Part shown: positions 8,692 through 17,900 of the stretch, piece by piece | Position numbering within the stretch: position 1 is the stretch's first letter | How the letters are laid out: the number at the start of each line of letters is the position of its first letter | NCBI RefSeq assembly: GCF_000518645.1 | Contig: NZ_JADZ01000010.1 | Location: 1 to 64,000 of the forward strand | DNA length: 64,000 nt | Reading direction: 5' to 3' | From: Curvibacter gracilis ATCC BAA-807 | Lineage (GTDB): Bacteria > Pseudomonadota > Gammaproteobacteria > Burkholderiales > Burkholderiaceae_C | Notes under the pieces: generated by a model | Database searches by the model: none | The model's input: only the letters and a program-made list of their open reading frames with translations | Told to the model about the DNA's origin: nothing | Position numbers and translations under genes: made by a program

Positions 8692-9498
8692 ATGAACACC
8701 GAGTCGGCGCCTTCGCCCCTGATGCCTGTGCAGCGGCGTCAGCACATCATTGACTTTCTGCAGCGGCACGGCGCGGTCACCATCACCCAGTTGGAACAGG
8801 CCCTGGGCGTGTCGCTGTCGACGCTGCGGCGCGATCTGGACACCCTGGCCGGCGAGGGCGTGGTCGACCGCACCCACGGCGGGGCGGTGTTGCGCCAGCA
8901 GGTCGCGAGCTATGGCACCTTCGAGCCCGAAACGGCTGCTGCGGCCGAACTGTCGCCGCGTGAAAAGGCCGCCATTGGCCAGATGGCGGCGCAGCAGTTG
9001 ATACCGCAGCAAAGCGTGATCTTTGACAGCGGCACCACCGTACTGGAGGCCGCCCGGGCCGCCGTCAAGCGCGGTATCCCCCTCACGGCGGTCACCAACG
9101 ACCTGGCCATCGCCCAGGTGCTGGGGCAGTCACCCCACATCCAGGTTCATGTGCTGGGTGGCACGCTGCGGCCCAACAGCCCCACGGTGATCGGCCAGGC
9201 CCTGGTGCACCAGGCCAGCGCTTTTCAGGCCGACCTGTTGCTGATGGGGGCCCATGCGGTCACCCACGACCTGGTGTCGGAAACCTCGGCCGAGGTGGCA
9301 GCCGCCAAGCAGGCCCTGATGCGGGCGGCCCACAGGCGCGTGCTGCTGGTGGATTCGTCCAAGTTCAGGCCCCGGGCCTTCATGCAGTTCGCCCGGCTGC
9401 AGGAGATCGACCAGCTCATCACCGACACCGGCCTGCCCGCCGCCGACGAAGAACGCCTGCGGGCCCTGCCGCTGCAGCTGAGCGTGGTGCCCGCATGA
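8692..9498 (+). CDS. DeoR/GlpR-family transcriptional regulator
   Basis: 268 residues from the ATG at 8692; an in-frame TTG at 8668 is possible but less likely. Seen: the N-terminal DeoR winged helix (RRQHIIDFLQRHGAVTITQL, then LGVSLSTLRRDLDTLAGEG and RTHGGAV), and a C-terminal sugar-phosphate sensor domain with IFDSGTTVLEAAR, AVTNDLAIAQ and VLGGTLRPNSPTVIG. Length is normal. It is divergent from the Bug-headed operon and overlaps the kinase gene by 4 bp, so it probably represses both when no phosphorylated sugar acid is present. Confidence 0.92.
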   Translation: MNTESAPSPLMPVQRRQHIIDFLQRHGAVTITQLEQALGVSLSTLRRDLDTLAGEGVVDRTHGGAVLRQQVASYGTFEPETAAAAELSPREKAAIGQMAAQQLIPQQSVIFDSGTTVLEAARAAVKRGIPLTAVTNDLAIAQVLGQSPHIQVHVLGGTLRPNSPTVIGQALVHQASAFQADLLLMGAHAVTHDLVSETSAEVAAAKQALMRAAHRRVLLVDSSKFRPRAFMQFARLQEIDQLITDTGLPAADEERLRALPLQLSVVPA

Positions 9499-10664
9499 GC
9501 CGGCTGCGCATACTGGCCGATGACCTGACCGGCGCGCTGGACTGTGCGGCCGCCTTTGGTGCCGGCGTGCCGGTGCACCTGGGCCAGCCGGCTTCGGTCA
9601 CAGTGCCGGGGCTGGACGTGGTGGCCACGGCCACCCGGGATGTGGATGCGGTGCAGATGCAGGCGCTGCTGGCGCCCTGCCTGCCCTGGCTGCAGGGGGC
9701 CGACATCGCTTTCAAGAAGGTGGACAGCCTGCTGCGCGGCAACACCCTGGACGAGGTCGATTGGCTGGCCCGGCAGGGCGGCTTTCAGGGCCTGGTCATG
9801 GCGCCGGCATTTCCGTCACAGGGTCGGGTCACCCGGGGCGGCCAGCAATGGTGGGTACGCCCCGGCCAGGCTGACACTGCGGTGGCCACCCAGCTGGCGG
9901 ATGGCTTGCGGGCCCGGGGCTGGGCGGTGCACACCGGCGCTGAGCGCCCGCAGCCCGACGGCGCTCTGAGCGCCTGGATTCCCGAGGCTTGTGGTGATGC
10001 CGATCTGGACCGCATCGCAGGGCTGGCAGTGCGTGACCACGGTGCCTGGCTGTGGTGCGGCAGTGCCGGTCTGGCACAGGCCCTGGCCCGCCAGCTGCCC
10101 TTGCCGCCGTGCTTGAACAGCGAACCCCTGCCTGCTGCAGCGCCGCGCCAGACGGGGCCGCTGGTGCTGGTCAGCGCCAGCCACCATGCGGTGTCGCGCG
10201 GGCAGTGGCTGCAATTGCGCCAGTCCCCGTGGGCAGTGCATTGCCACAGCGGTGTGGACTCGGTCGCCTGGACGCAGGCAGGCCCGGGCCAGCCGCTGCT
10301 GCTGGATCTGTGTGCGCCAGAGCCCCTGAGCCCCGAGCAGGCGGCCCGCCTGCTGGCTCGGCAGGCGGCCACCATCGCGCTGCATGCGCCCGTGCCACAC
10401 ACCTTGGTGGTGGTGGGGGGCGACACCTTGCTGGCGCTGTGTCAGGCCCTGGGGGCCCGTGGGCTGCAATCCGGCCAGCCGCTGGCGCGTTCGGGCTGGG
10501 GCTGTGCCCGCATGGTGGGTGGGCGATGGGACGGCGTGCTCTGCCACAGCCGCTCCGGCGCCTTTGGCCCCGAGCAGGATCTGCGGGAGGTGGTGGCCTT
10601 GCTGGACCTGCCGCCAGGCGGCGGCCCCACTGCGCGGGTGGCGCAGACCGGCTGCGTTGCCTAA
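9495..10664 (+). CDS. Four-carbon acid sugar kinase family protein
   Basis: 389 residues, two-domain kinase of the DUF1537 (OtnK/DtnK) family. Seen: RILADDLTGALDCAAAFG at the N terminus (substrate domain), FKKVDSLLRGN (the conserved KKxDSTLRGN region), APAFPSQGRVTRGG, a central GSAGLAQAL, and a C-terminal nucleotide-domain segment TLVVVGGDTLLALCQALG. These enzymes phosphorylate erythronate or threonate. With the PdxA2-like dehydrogenase at 6456 it can form the kinase-dehydrogenase pair that delivers a triose phosphate. Its start overlaps the DeoR gene by 4 bp. Confidence 0.9.
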   Translation: MSRLRILADDLTGALDCAAAFGAGVPVHLGQPASVTVPGLDVVATATRDVDAVQMQALLAPCLPWLQGADIAFKKVDSLLRGNTLDEVDWLARQGGFQGLVMAPAFPSQGRVTRGGQQWWVRPGQADTAVATQLADGLRARGWAVHTGAERPQPDGALSAWIPEACGDADLDRIAGLAVRDHGAWLWCGSAGLAQALARQLPLPPCLNSEPLPAAAPRQTGPLVLVSASHHAVSRGQWLQLRQSPWAVHCHSGVDSVAWTQAGPGQPLLLDLCAPEPLSPEQAARLLARQAATIALHAPVPHTLVVVGGDTLLALCQALGARGLQSGQPLARSGWGCARMVGGRWDGVLCHSRSGAFGPEQDLREVVALLDLPPGGGPTARVAQTGCVA

Positions 10665-11176
10665 GGCCGGTACAGCCAGGGCCCGGAGCCCAAGAACACC
10701 AACTCGCGGCCCAGGGTGTTGCGTTCGGCGTCCTTCCACACACTGCAGCGCACGCTGGGCCCGGGCAGGATTTCGCATTCGCCGGCCGGGTACGAAAACT
10801 CGGCGTTCAAGGCCTGGTCGTAGACCTTCTCGACCGTGTACAGGGCCCGGTCCGGCGCGCCTTGCACCCGGCCCGAGGTGACAAAGAACCAGGCCCGCCC
10901 TCCGTCCTTGAGCGCGAAGATGAATTGCGGGCCGCCTTGGGCCCCCACCTTGACACCCAGGAAAGGGCTGCACTGGGGGGCCGTCGCCGCGCCCAGGTAG
11001 AAGGTCCGCGAACACTGGCCTTCAAGGCGGTAGTTGCCTGCCGCCATCCTGGAAGGTGCCTGTGCCTGCGCAGTGCACGGCAGGGTGCCCGCCAGTGCGG
11101 CCAGAAGCAGACCGCAGGCGGTGGTGAGGAAAGTCAGGCGTGCCTGAAGTCGGGCGTCGGGTGGGTTGTTGGTCAT
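10661..11176 (-). CDS. Secreted hypothetical protein
   Basis: 171 residues, not recognised. It has a hydrophobic stretch near residues 15-40 (LTTACGLLLAALAGTLPCTA) that looks like a signal peptide cut near AQA. The mature part of about 130 residues has four cysteines (GQCSRTF, PQCSPF, GECEIL, VRCSVW) that could form two disulfides, consistent with a periplasmic beta-rich protein. It overlaps the kinase gene tail to tail by 4 bp and is transcribed away from the 11-bp repeat array. A function cannot be proposed. Confidence 0.6.
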   Translation of the reverse strand: MTNNPPDARLQARLTFLTTACGLLLAALAGTLPCTAQAQAPSRMAAGNYRLEGQCSRTFYLGAATAPQCSPFLGVKVGAQGGPQFIFALKDGGRAWFFVTSGRVQGAPDRALYTVEKVYDQALNAEFSYPAGECEILPGPSVRCSVWKDAERNTLGRELVFLGSGPWLYRP

Positions 11177-11224
11177 GGTTTCGGGTCAATGGGATGGCCT
11201 GTTGCCCAGGCATGCCCCGTGCAG

Positions 11225-11334
11225 TCCTGAAACGGCATTGACACGGCATTGAAACGGGATTCAGACCGCATTCAAGCCACATTCAAACGACATTCAGACG
11301 TCATCCAAATGACACTCAACCGTCATTCAGACGC
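11225..11334. repeat. Ten-unit 11-bp tandem repeat array
   Basis: Ten consecutive 11-bp units occupy this stretch without gaps. Nine clear units start at 11236, 11247, 11258, 11269, 11280, 11291, 11302, 11313 and 11324, with a degenerate one at 11225. Consensus is CATTCAAACGG, with CATTC or CATTG and a central A(A/G)(A/C)C conserved. The period is close to one DNA helical turn and is not a multiple of three. The array is in the 319-bp gap between a secreted protein gene and the diguanylate cyclase gene, about 160 bp upstream of the latter. The rest of that gap (11335-11495) is AT-rich and may contain the cyclase promoter. Confidence 0.85.
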
Positions 11335-11495
11335 ACAGAACATAATGTGCATCATATCAATCACCATTAATCATAAAAACAGTCAAATGATATTGGGCGC
11401 AGTTCAGGATTCTCCGATTACGGCATGTCAATCCATCGAACACGCTTCAGAAAATCAGAAATCGGCCGAATAAGAGAAAGCGTTTCTGATGATTC

Positions 11496-13766
11496 ATGCA
11501 CAAATCAATTTTTGCCGCGATGCCCAGGCCCACCGTGCTGGGGATGTTGCGATGGGGGCAGCCGGCATTTGGGGTCCTGATCATTGCCACCATGTGGTTT
11601 CTCGGGTGGACTTATCTGCAACAGGACCAGCAGCGGACCGAGGCAGAGGCCTACCGGCGCGCCGAAGCTTCCACCCAGGCTTATGAGTCGTACATCCTGC
11701 GGGCCTTGCAGCAGATCGACCAGTTGGCCGAGTTGGTGGCGGGCAATGCCCAACTGACCCGGTCGGACGAATCACTCACCACCCTGCTGCAGCAGGCTTT
11801 GCAGCACCAACCCAGCCTGGGCAGCCTGTATGTGACCGATGAACAGGGCGAGGTGGTGGCCGCAGCCCTGAGCAAGGGCAAGGTGACGGCGGCGGGCTCG
11901 GCGGCTGACCGCCTGTATTTTCAGGTTCACAAGGAGCGGCGCGTCCAGGGCCTGTATGTGGGCCAGCCTGCCATCGGCCGGGTCAGCCGCAGCTGGGTGA
12001 TCCATCTGAGCCGGGCCCGTTTCCATGCCGATGGCGCGTTTGCCGGCGTGGTGGTGGCCACCGTCAACCCCCAATACCTGGTGGATTTCTACAACGAGGC
12101 CCAATTCGGCCAGCGTGGGCTGGTCAGCGTGACGGGGATCGATCAGGTCTTGCGGGCCCGGCGCAGCGGTACAGCCCTTCAGTTTGGTGACCATGGCGGT
12201 CAGACGGCCTTGGCCCGCCAGATCGAAAAATCACCCAAAGGGGTATTCCTGGGGAAAAGCCACGTCGATGGGGTATTGCGTTTCATCTCTTATCGGGTGG
12301 TGCCGCAATACCAGCTTGTGGTTTATACGGGCTTGGCCTCGGATGAGGTATTTGCCCATTACCAGATCAGAAGCGAGCGGCTGATCGAGTTTCTGAGTGC
12401 GGCCACCTTTTTCATCTGCCTGGTCACGGCGGGCTTGACGCTGCTGGCGATCCGGCTGGAGCAATCCCGCCGCCGTGCCAGCCTGGCCGAGGACAGATTC
12501 CAGGCCGCGGCACACGCCCAGCTTGATCCTTTCATGATGCTGGCGGCGGTCCGGCTTGAGGATGGCGGCCTCAGCGGCTTTCGCTGCGATCTGGCCAACC
12601 CCCGCGCCCAACAATGGATGGGCGACACAGGCGCCAGCCTGGTGGGGCAGGTGGTGGAGCCGCTGATGCCCGCCGTGCTGCGGCCGCATCTGGGCCGGCT
12701 GTATGCGCAGGCGCTCAACACCCGCACCGCCATCGAAGATGAGTTTTCGTGGCACACCCCGCAAGGGGATGTGCGGCGTGTGGTGCAGCAGATCGTGCCG
12801 GTGGGCGATGGCCTGGCGATCACCTTGCGCGATGTCACCCAGGCCCATGCCCGGGAGCAGTTGCTGCAGGAACAGCGTGCCGCGCTGGAGAAAAGCGAGC
12901 GGCAACTGCTGGCCATCACCAACAACGTGCCCGCGCTGATCGCCTGCGTCGACCTGGATCTGGTCATCACCTTTGTCAACGACACCTACCAGCATTGGTA
13001 CGGCCCGGATGCGACGCCCCCCTTGGGCAAGGCCTTGTCTGAGCACTGGAGCCCGGCCCTGTGCGAGCAACGCATGCCTTATGTCGAGCGCGCGTTGGAT
13101 GGCGAGCGTGTCGAGGTCCTGGTCACTTCCGAAACCACCGGCGGCCTGCGCACCTTGCAGAACATCTACATCCCCGACTGGAGCAGCGACAGTGTGGTGC
13201 AGGGCGTGTACATGCTCAGTTTCGACATCACCGACTTCAAGCGCACCGAGGCCGAACTGTCGCGCCTGCTGTACCAGGATGCCCTGACCGGGCTGGACAA
13301 CCGGCTTCGGCTCAATGAGGCCCTGCCTCAGGCCATTGCACGCGCGCGGCGCTCGGGCAGACACATCGGCCTGCTGTTTCTCGATGTCGACAGGTTCAAG
13401 AGCGTCAACGACACGCATGGCCACGCCATCGGGGACGAGGTGCTCAAGAAGATCGCCCGGCGGCTGACACTGGCCGTGCGCGAGACCGATCGGGTGGTGC
13501 GCCTGGCGGGCGACGAGTTTGTGATCCTGCTTGAGGACCTGGGCAGTCCGCAGGAGGCCGACGGGGTGGCGGCCAAGATCGTCGAACAGTTCAAGGCCCC
13601 GTTGGCGCTGGACAAGATGGCCTTGCAGGTCACTGTCAGCGTGGGCGTGGCCTGCAGCGATGGCACCACGGCCGCCGATGGCAAGGAGTTGCTGAAGCTG
13701 GCAGACACCCAGCTTTATGTGGCCAAGGCGGCCGGGCGCAATGCGTTTGCCTCCAAAGAGGCTTGA
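11496..13766 (+). CDS. Membrane diguanylate cyclase with periplasmic sensor and PAS domain
   Basis: 756 residues. A transmembrane helix lies at about residues 20-42, a periplasmic dCache/PDC-like sensor at about 43-290 (LYFQVHKERRVQGLYVGQPA), and a second helix at about 295-320. Two PAS-like segments follow at about 335-600, with the second beginning LLAITNNVPALIACVDLDL. The GGDEF domain covers about 595-750. The active-site motif is AGDEF at 671-675, with the tolerated Ala for the first Gly. The inhibitory site RETD sits five residues before it, so product inhibition is expected. It makes c-di-GMP from two GTP. No EAL domain. The upstream gap holds the 11-bp repeat array. Confidence 0.93.
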   Translation: MHKSIFAAMPRPTVLGMLRWGQPAFGVLIIATMWFLGWTYLQQDQQRTEAEAYRRAEASTQAYESYILRALQQIDQLAELVAGNAQLTRSDESLTTLLQQALQHQPSLGSLYVTDEQGEVVAAALSKGKVTAAGSAADRLYFQVHKERRVQGLYVGQPAIGRVSRSWVIHLSRARFHADGAFAGVVVATVNPQYLVDFYNEAQFGQRGLVSVTGIDQVLRARRSGTALQFGDHGGQTALARQIEKSPKGVFLGKSHVDGVLRFISYRVVPQYQLVVYTGLASDEVFAHYQIRSERLIEFLSAATFFICLVTAGLTLLAIRLEQSRRRASLAEDRFQAAAHAQLDPFMMLAAVRLEDGGLSGFRCDLANPRAQQWMGDTGASLVGQVVEPLMPAVLRPHLGRLYAQALNTRTAIEDEFSWHTPQGDVRRVVQQIVPVGDGLAITLRDVTQAHAREQLLQEQRAALEKSERQLLAITNNVPALIACVDLDLVITFVNDTYQHWYGPDATPPLGKALSEHWSPALCEQRMPYVERALDGERVEVLVTSETTGGLRTLQNIYIPDWSSDSVVQGVYMLSFDITDFKRTEAELSRLLYQDALTGLDNRLRLNEALPQAIARARRSGRHIGLLFLDVDRFKSVNDTHGHAIGDEVLKKIARRLTLAVRETDRVVRLAGDEFVILLEDLGSPQEADGVAAKIVEQFKAPLALDKMALQVTVSVGVACSDGTTAADGKELLKLADTQLYVAKAAGRNAFASKEA

Positions 13767-13770
13767 GTGC

Positions 13771-14691
13771 TCAGGGGTGGCGCTCGCGCACCAGTTCGAT
13801 GAAGGCGCGCAGGCCCGCGGGCACCAGGCGCTGGCTGGGGTAGTACAGAAAAAAGCCGGTCTCGGCGGGCCGCCAGTCGTCCAGCACGGTGATCAGCCGG
13901 CCGGCCGCCAGGGCTTGCTGCGCGTACTGCTGGTAGACAAAGGCCAGCCCCAGGCCTTGTTCGGCGGCCTGCACCATCAGGCGCATGTCGCCCAGCGCCA
14001 GCGGGCCGTCCACCGCGACCTCGATGCGCTCATCGCCCTGGGCAAACTCCCAGCGGTAGAAGGTGCCGTTCGGAAAGCGCAGGCGAATGCAGGGGTGCTC
14101 GATCAGCTCGCGCGGGTGGGCCGGCCGCCCATGCCGGGCCAGGTGCTCGGGTGAGGCCACGACGATGAAGCGCTGCGGCGGCCCCAGCGGCACGGCCACC
14201 ATGTCCTGCTGCAGGCTCTCGCCAAAGCGCACGCCCGCGTCAAAGCCCCGGGCCACGATGTCGACCAGGCTGTCGTCGCCCACCAACTCCACCCGCATGC
14301 CGGGGTGCCGGGCCAGAAACAGCGGCACCAGCGGGGCCAGCACCCAGTCGCAGGCCGCCCGCGGGGCGTTGATGCGCAAGGTGCCATGGGGCGAAGTGCG
14401 CAGGTCTTCGATGGCCGCCAAAGCCTGGGTGATCTCGGCCAGCGCCGGGGCCAGGCGGGCCAGCAGGCGTTCGCCGGCTTCGGTGGGCGCCACGCTGCGC
14501 GTGGTGCGGTTCAGCAGGCGCACGCCCAGGCGGGCCTCCAGGGCGCGCAGCGTGTGGCTCAGCGCCGAAGGCGAAACGCCCAGTTCGGTGGCGGCCTGGC
14601 GGAAGTTGCGCGTTCGGGCCACGGCAGCGAAGGCGTGCAGATCGTTCAGGCCGGCAGGCTTGGGCGCCTGGGAGGCAGGGGATGATGTCAT
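13771..14691 (-). CDS. LysR-family transcriptional regulator
   Basis: 306 residues. N-terminal winged helix: LHAFAAVARTRNFRQAATEL, then LGVSPSALSHTLRALEARLG and LLNRTTRSVAPTEAGERLL, the classic LTTR start. The effector-binding domain follows from about residue 95 (GTLRINAPRAA). It is divergent from an aldo-keto reductase gene with a LysR-type box over its own start, so it probably controls that gene and itself. The effector is unknown. Confidence 0.93.
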   Translation of the reverse strand: MTSSPASQAPKPAGLNDLHAFAAVARTRNFRQAATELGVSPSALSHTLRALEARLGVRLLNRTTRSVAPTEAGERLLARLAPALAEITQALAAIEDLRTSPHGTLRINAPRAACDWVLAPLVPLFLARHPGMRVELVGDDSLVDIVARGFDAGVRFGESLQQDMVAVPLGPPQRFIVVASPEHLARHGRPAHPRELIEHPCIRLRFPNGTFYRWEFAQGDERIEVAVDGPLALGDMRLMVQAAEQGLGLAFVYQQYAQQALAAGRLITVLDDWRPAETGFFLYYPSQRLVPAGLRAFIELVRERHP

Positions 14692-14693
14692 TG

Positions 14694-14708
14694 TTGAAAA
14701 TTGTTCAA
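14694..14708. promoter_or_regulatory. LysR-type box
   Basis: TTGAAAATTGTTCAA is a 15-bp interrupted palindrome containing T-N11-A (TGAAAATTGTTCA), the standard LTTR recognition pattern. It lies immediately upstream of the LysR start codon (14691) and about 120 bp before the aldo-keto reductase start, as expected for autoregulation plus divergent activation. Confidence 0.65.
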
Positions 14709-14827
14709 CAGCTCATGTTTGATTGTGCGTATTGTTGCATGTGTCTTTCGGGCTTACGCTCGCGGCCATAGAGGCACTCGATCAACCCAGGCGGCCCGGC
14801 GCCGCCACCCAAGACAGGAGTTTTCGC

Positions 14828-15826
<999 letters not shown>

Positions 15827-15831
15827 AGGCG

Positions 15832-16488
15832 TCAAGCCGTCCCGGCGGGCTCGGCTGCTTGGGCCAGTTGGGCCAGCTCTTCCTCGGGCATGCCGTAGGC
15901 GGTGAAAAAGGTCTGCAGCGCGCGTTTCACCGCCTGCTTGATGCGGGCGGGCGGCATCTCGGTCTCGATGCCCATCAACAGCGGCGCGACGGTCTCACAT
16001 TCGAGCAGGGCGCTGAGCTGCAAGGTGGCGAGCATGGGGTCGGCCTGGCGCAGTTTGCCGCGGTCCATCTGCAGCTTCAGAAATGCGGCGATCTGTTGCA
16101 TGCCCTCCTTGGGCCCTTGCTCGTGGAAGCGCTGACCGATGTCGCTGCGGCCTGACTCGGCAATCACCAGGCGGCGGGTCTGGATGGCGCCCGCCGAGCA
16201 CAGAAACCCCACCACCTGCTCACCAAAGACCTGCAGCGCCCGGGGCAGGTTCTCGTTGTCCTGGTTCAGCGCCGACAGCATGGGGTCGAGCTGCTGGTGC
16301 GCGGCGTGGTGCATCACGTCGACGAACAACTCTTCCTTGGACTTGAAGTAGCTGTACAGCGTGGCCTTGGACCCGCCGGTCACCTTGGAGATTTCGGCCA
16401 TCGAAGCGCCCTCAAAACCGGCCTCCATGAACACCTTGGAGGCCGCTTCCAGGATGGCCTCGCGCTTTGCCTCGGTCTTGACTCTCAT
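15832..16488 (-). CDS. TetR-family repressor of the efflux operon
   Basis: 218 residues. N-terminal HTH: REAILEAASKVFMEAGFEGA, then SMAEISKVTGGSKATLYSYF with KSKEELFVDVM, typical of AcrR-like TetR proteins. The C-terminal part is the ligand/dimer domain. It is divergent from the RND efflux operon with a palindromic operator between them, so it most likely represses the pump. It runs tail to tail with the aldo-keto reductase gene. Confidence 0.92.
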   Translation of the reverse strand: MRVKTEAKREAILEAASKVFMEAGFEGASMAEISKVTGGSKATLYSYFKSKEELFVDVMHHAAHQQLDPMLSALNQDNENLPRALQVFGEQVVGFLCSAGAIQTRRLVIAESGRSDIGQRFHEQGPKEGMQQIAAFLKLQMDRGKLRQADPMLATLQLSALLECETVAPLLMGIETEMPPARIKQAVKRALQTFFTAYGMPEEELAQLAQAAEPAGTA

Positions 16489-16527
16489 TCTTTTAATCCT
16501 TTAATGAACCAGGGTGTTTAGTTTTGC

Positions 16528-16557
16528 TTGACTCCATCGGGGGGCTCAATCTAACAT
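16528..16557 (+). promoter_or_regulatory. Sigma70-like promoter of the efflux operon
   Basis: TTGACT (16528-16533) and TAACAT (16552-16557) separated by 18 bp, about 85 bp before the adaptor start at 16642. The palindrome at 16578 falls just downstream, where a bound repressor would block elongation. Confidence 0.5.
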
Positions 16558-16577
16558 GGCGCCACTGTTTTAAACAT

Positions 16578-16587
16578 ACCGTACGGT
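16578..16587. promoter_or_regulatory. TetR operator
   Basis: ACCGTACGGT is a perfect 10-bp palindrome followed by a further half site TTCGGTTA, located between the divergent TetR gene (16488) and the pump operon (16642) and just downstream of the predicted promoter. Sites of this shape are common for TetR regulators of RND pumps. Confidence 0.65.
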
Positions 16588-16641
16588 TCGGTTAAGACAA
16601 AAAGCCGTCATTCGCAGCATGCACTTACTGGAGTCCAACCC

Positions 16642-17883
16642 ATGCCCCACCCACTGCGCCGTTTCCTGAACCTCCGTTCGACCAGCACCGTGCTGGCCTT
16701 GTCCTGCCTGCTGAGCGCATGTGGCAAGCCGCCGGGCGGTCCACCTCCCGCTGCGGGCACCCCGGTCATGGGCGTGATGGCGGTCAAGTCCCAGGCCGTG
16801 GGCTTGAGCACCGAACTGCCGGGCCGCACGGTGCCCTACCTGATTGCCGATGTGCGCCCCCAGGTCAACGGCATCATCAAGACGCGCAGCTTCCGCGAGG
16901 GCAGCGACGTCAAGGCCGGCCAGACGCTGTATGAAATCAACCCCGCCACCTACAAGGCCGCCTACGACAGCAGCGTGGCGGCCCTGGGCAAGGCTGAGGC
17001 CACCCTGCAATCCACCCGCCTGAAGGCCGAGCGCTACAAGGAGCTGGTGGGCATCAATGCCGTCAGCAAGCAGGACTACGACGACGCCTTCGCCGCCCTG
17101 GGCCAGGCGCAGTCCGACGTGGCGGCGGCCAAGGCCAATGTGGAGAGCAGCCGCATCAACCTGGCCTACGCCCGGGTGGATGCCCCCATTTCGGGCCGCA
17201 TCGGCAAGTCCACGGTCACGCCCGGGGCGCTGGTCACGGCCAGCCAGGCCACGGCCATGGCCACCATCCAGCAACTCGACCCCATCTATGTCGACCTGAC
17301 GCAGTCCAATGCCTCTTTGCTGCAGCTCAAGCAGGCCCTGGCCCGGGGCGACTTCAAGAAGGCCGGCGCCACCGCCGCCAAGGTGCGCCTGCTGCTGGAA
17401 GACGGCAGCGCCTACCCCCTGGAAGGCCGGCTGGAGTTCTCGGATGTGACGGTGGACCAGAGCACGGGCTCGATCACGCTGCGCGCGGTGTTCCCCAACC
17501 CCAAGGCCGATCTGCTGCCGGGCATGTATGTGCGCGCCGTGCTGCAAGAAGGCGTGAAGGAGTCGGCCCTGCTGGTGCCGCAGCAGGCGGTCACCCGCGA
17601 TGGCGCCGGCAAGCCGGTGGCCTATGTGGTGGGCAAGGACAACAAGCTGGAGCGCCGTGCGCTCGAGACCGACCGCGCCATCGGCGACCAATGGCTGGTG
17701 CGCCGCGGCCTGAGCGAGGGCGAGCAACTGGTGGTGGACGGCCTGCAGCGCGCCGCCCCCGGCATCGAGGTGAAGACCGAGCCCTGGGCCCCCAAGGCCA
17801 AGCCTGCCGCAGCCTCAGCCGAAGCGTCCGCCAGTACGGCTCCCTCCACGCCGGCCGCTGAGACCACAGCGTCGGCCCGTTGA
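16642..17883 (+). CDS. RND efflux periplasmic adaptor (AcrA/MexA type)
   Basis: 413 residues. N-terminal lipoprotein signal with lipobox LLSACG, so it is anchored to the inner membrane. Seen: [20 protein letters not shown] (first half of lipoyl domain), [19 protein letters not shown], a coiled-coil hairpin about residues 105-165, and [15 protein letters not shown], a hallmark of the family. The last 35 residues are rich in Ala, Ser and Thr. It links the pump and the outer membrane channel encoded downstream. The stop is 17 bp before the pump ATG. Confidence 0.95.
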   Translation: MPHPLRRFLNLRSTSTVLALSCLLSACGKPPGGPPPAAGTPVMGVMAVKSQAVGLSTELPGRTVPYLIADVRPQVNGIIKTRSFREGSDVKAGQTLYEINPATYKAAYDSSVAALGKAEATLQSTRLKAERYKELVGINAVSKQDYDDAFAALGQAQSDVAAAKANVESSRINLAYARVDAPISGRIGKSTVTPGALVTASQATAMATIQQLDPIYVDLTQSNASLLQLKQALARGDFKKAGATAAKVRLLLEDGSAYPLEGRLEFSDVTVDQSTGSITLRAVFPNPKADLLPGMYVRAVLQEGVKESALLVPQQAVTRDGAGKPVAYVVGKDNKLERRALETDRAIGDQWLVRRGLSEGEQLVVDGLQRAAPGIEVKTEPWAPKAKPAAASAEASASTAPSTPAAETTASAR

Positions 17884-17900
17884 TCGATCGGAATCCCGTC

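Noticed and set aside
11249-11473. 74-residue plus-strand frame starting in the 11-bp repeats
   Set aside because: Its apparent 11-residue periodicity is just three DNA repeat units; no ribosome site and no conserved protein character.
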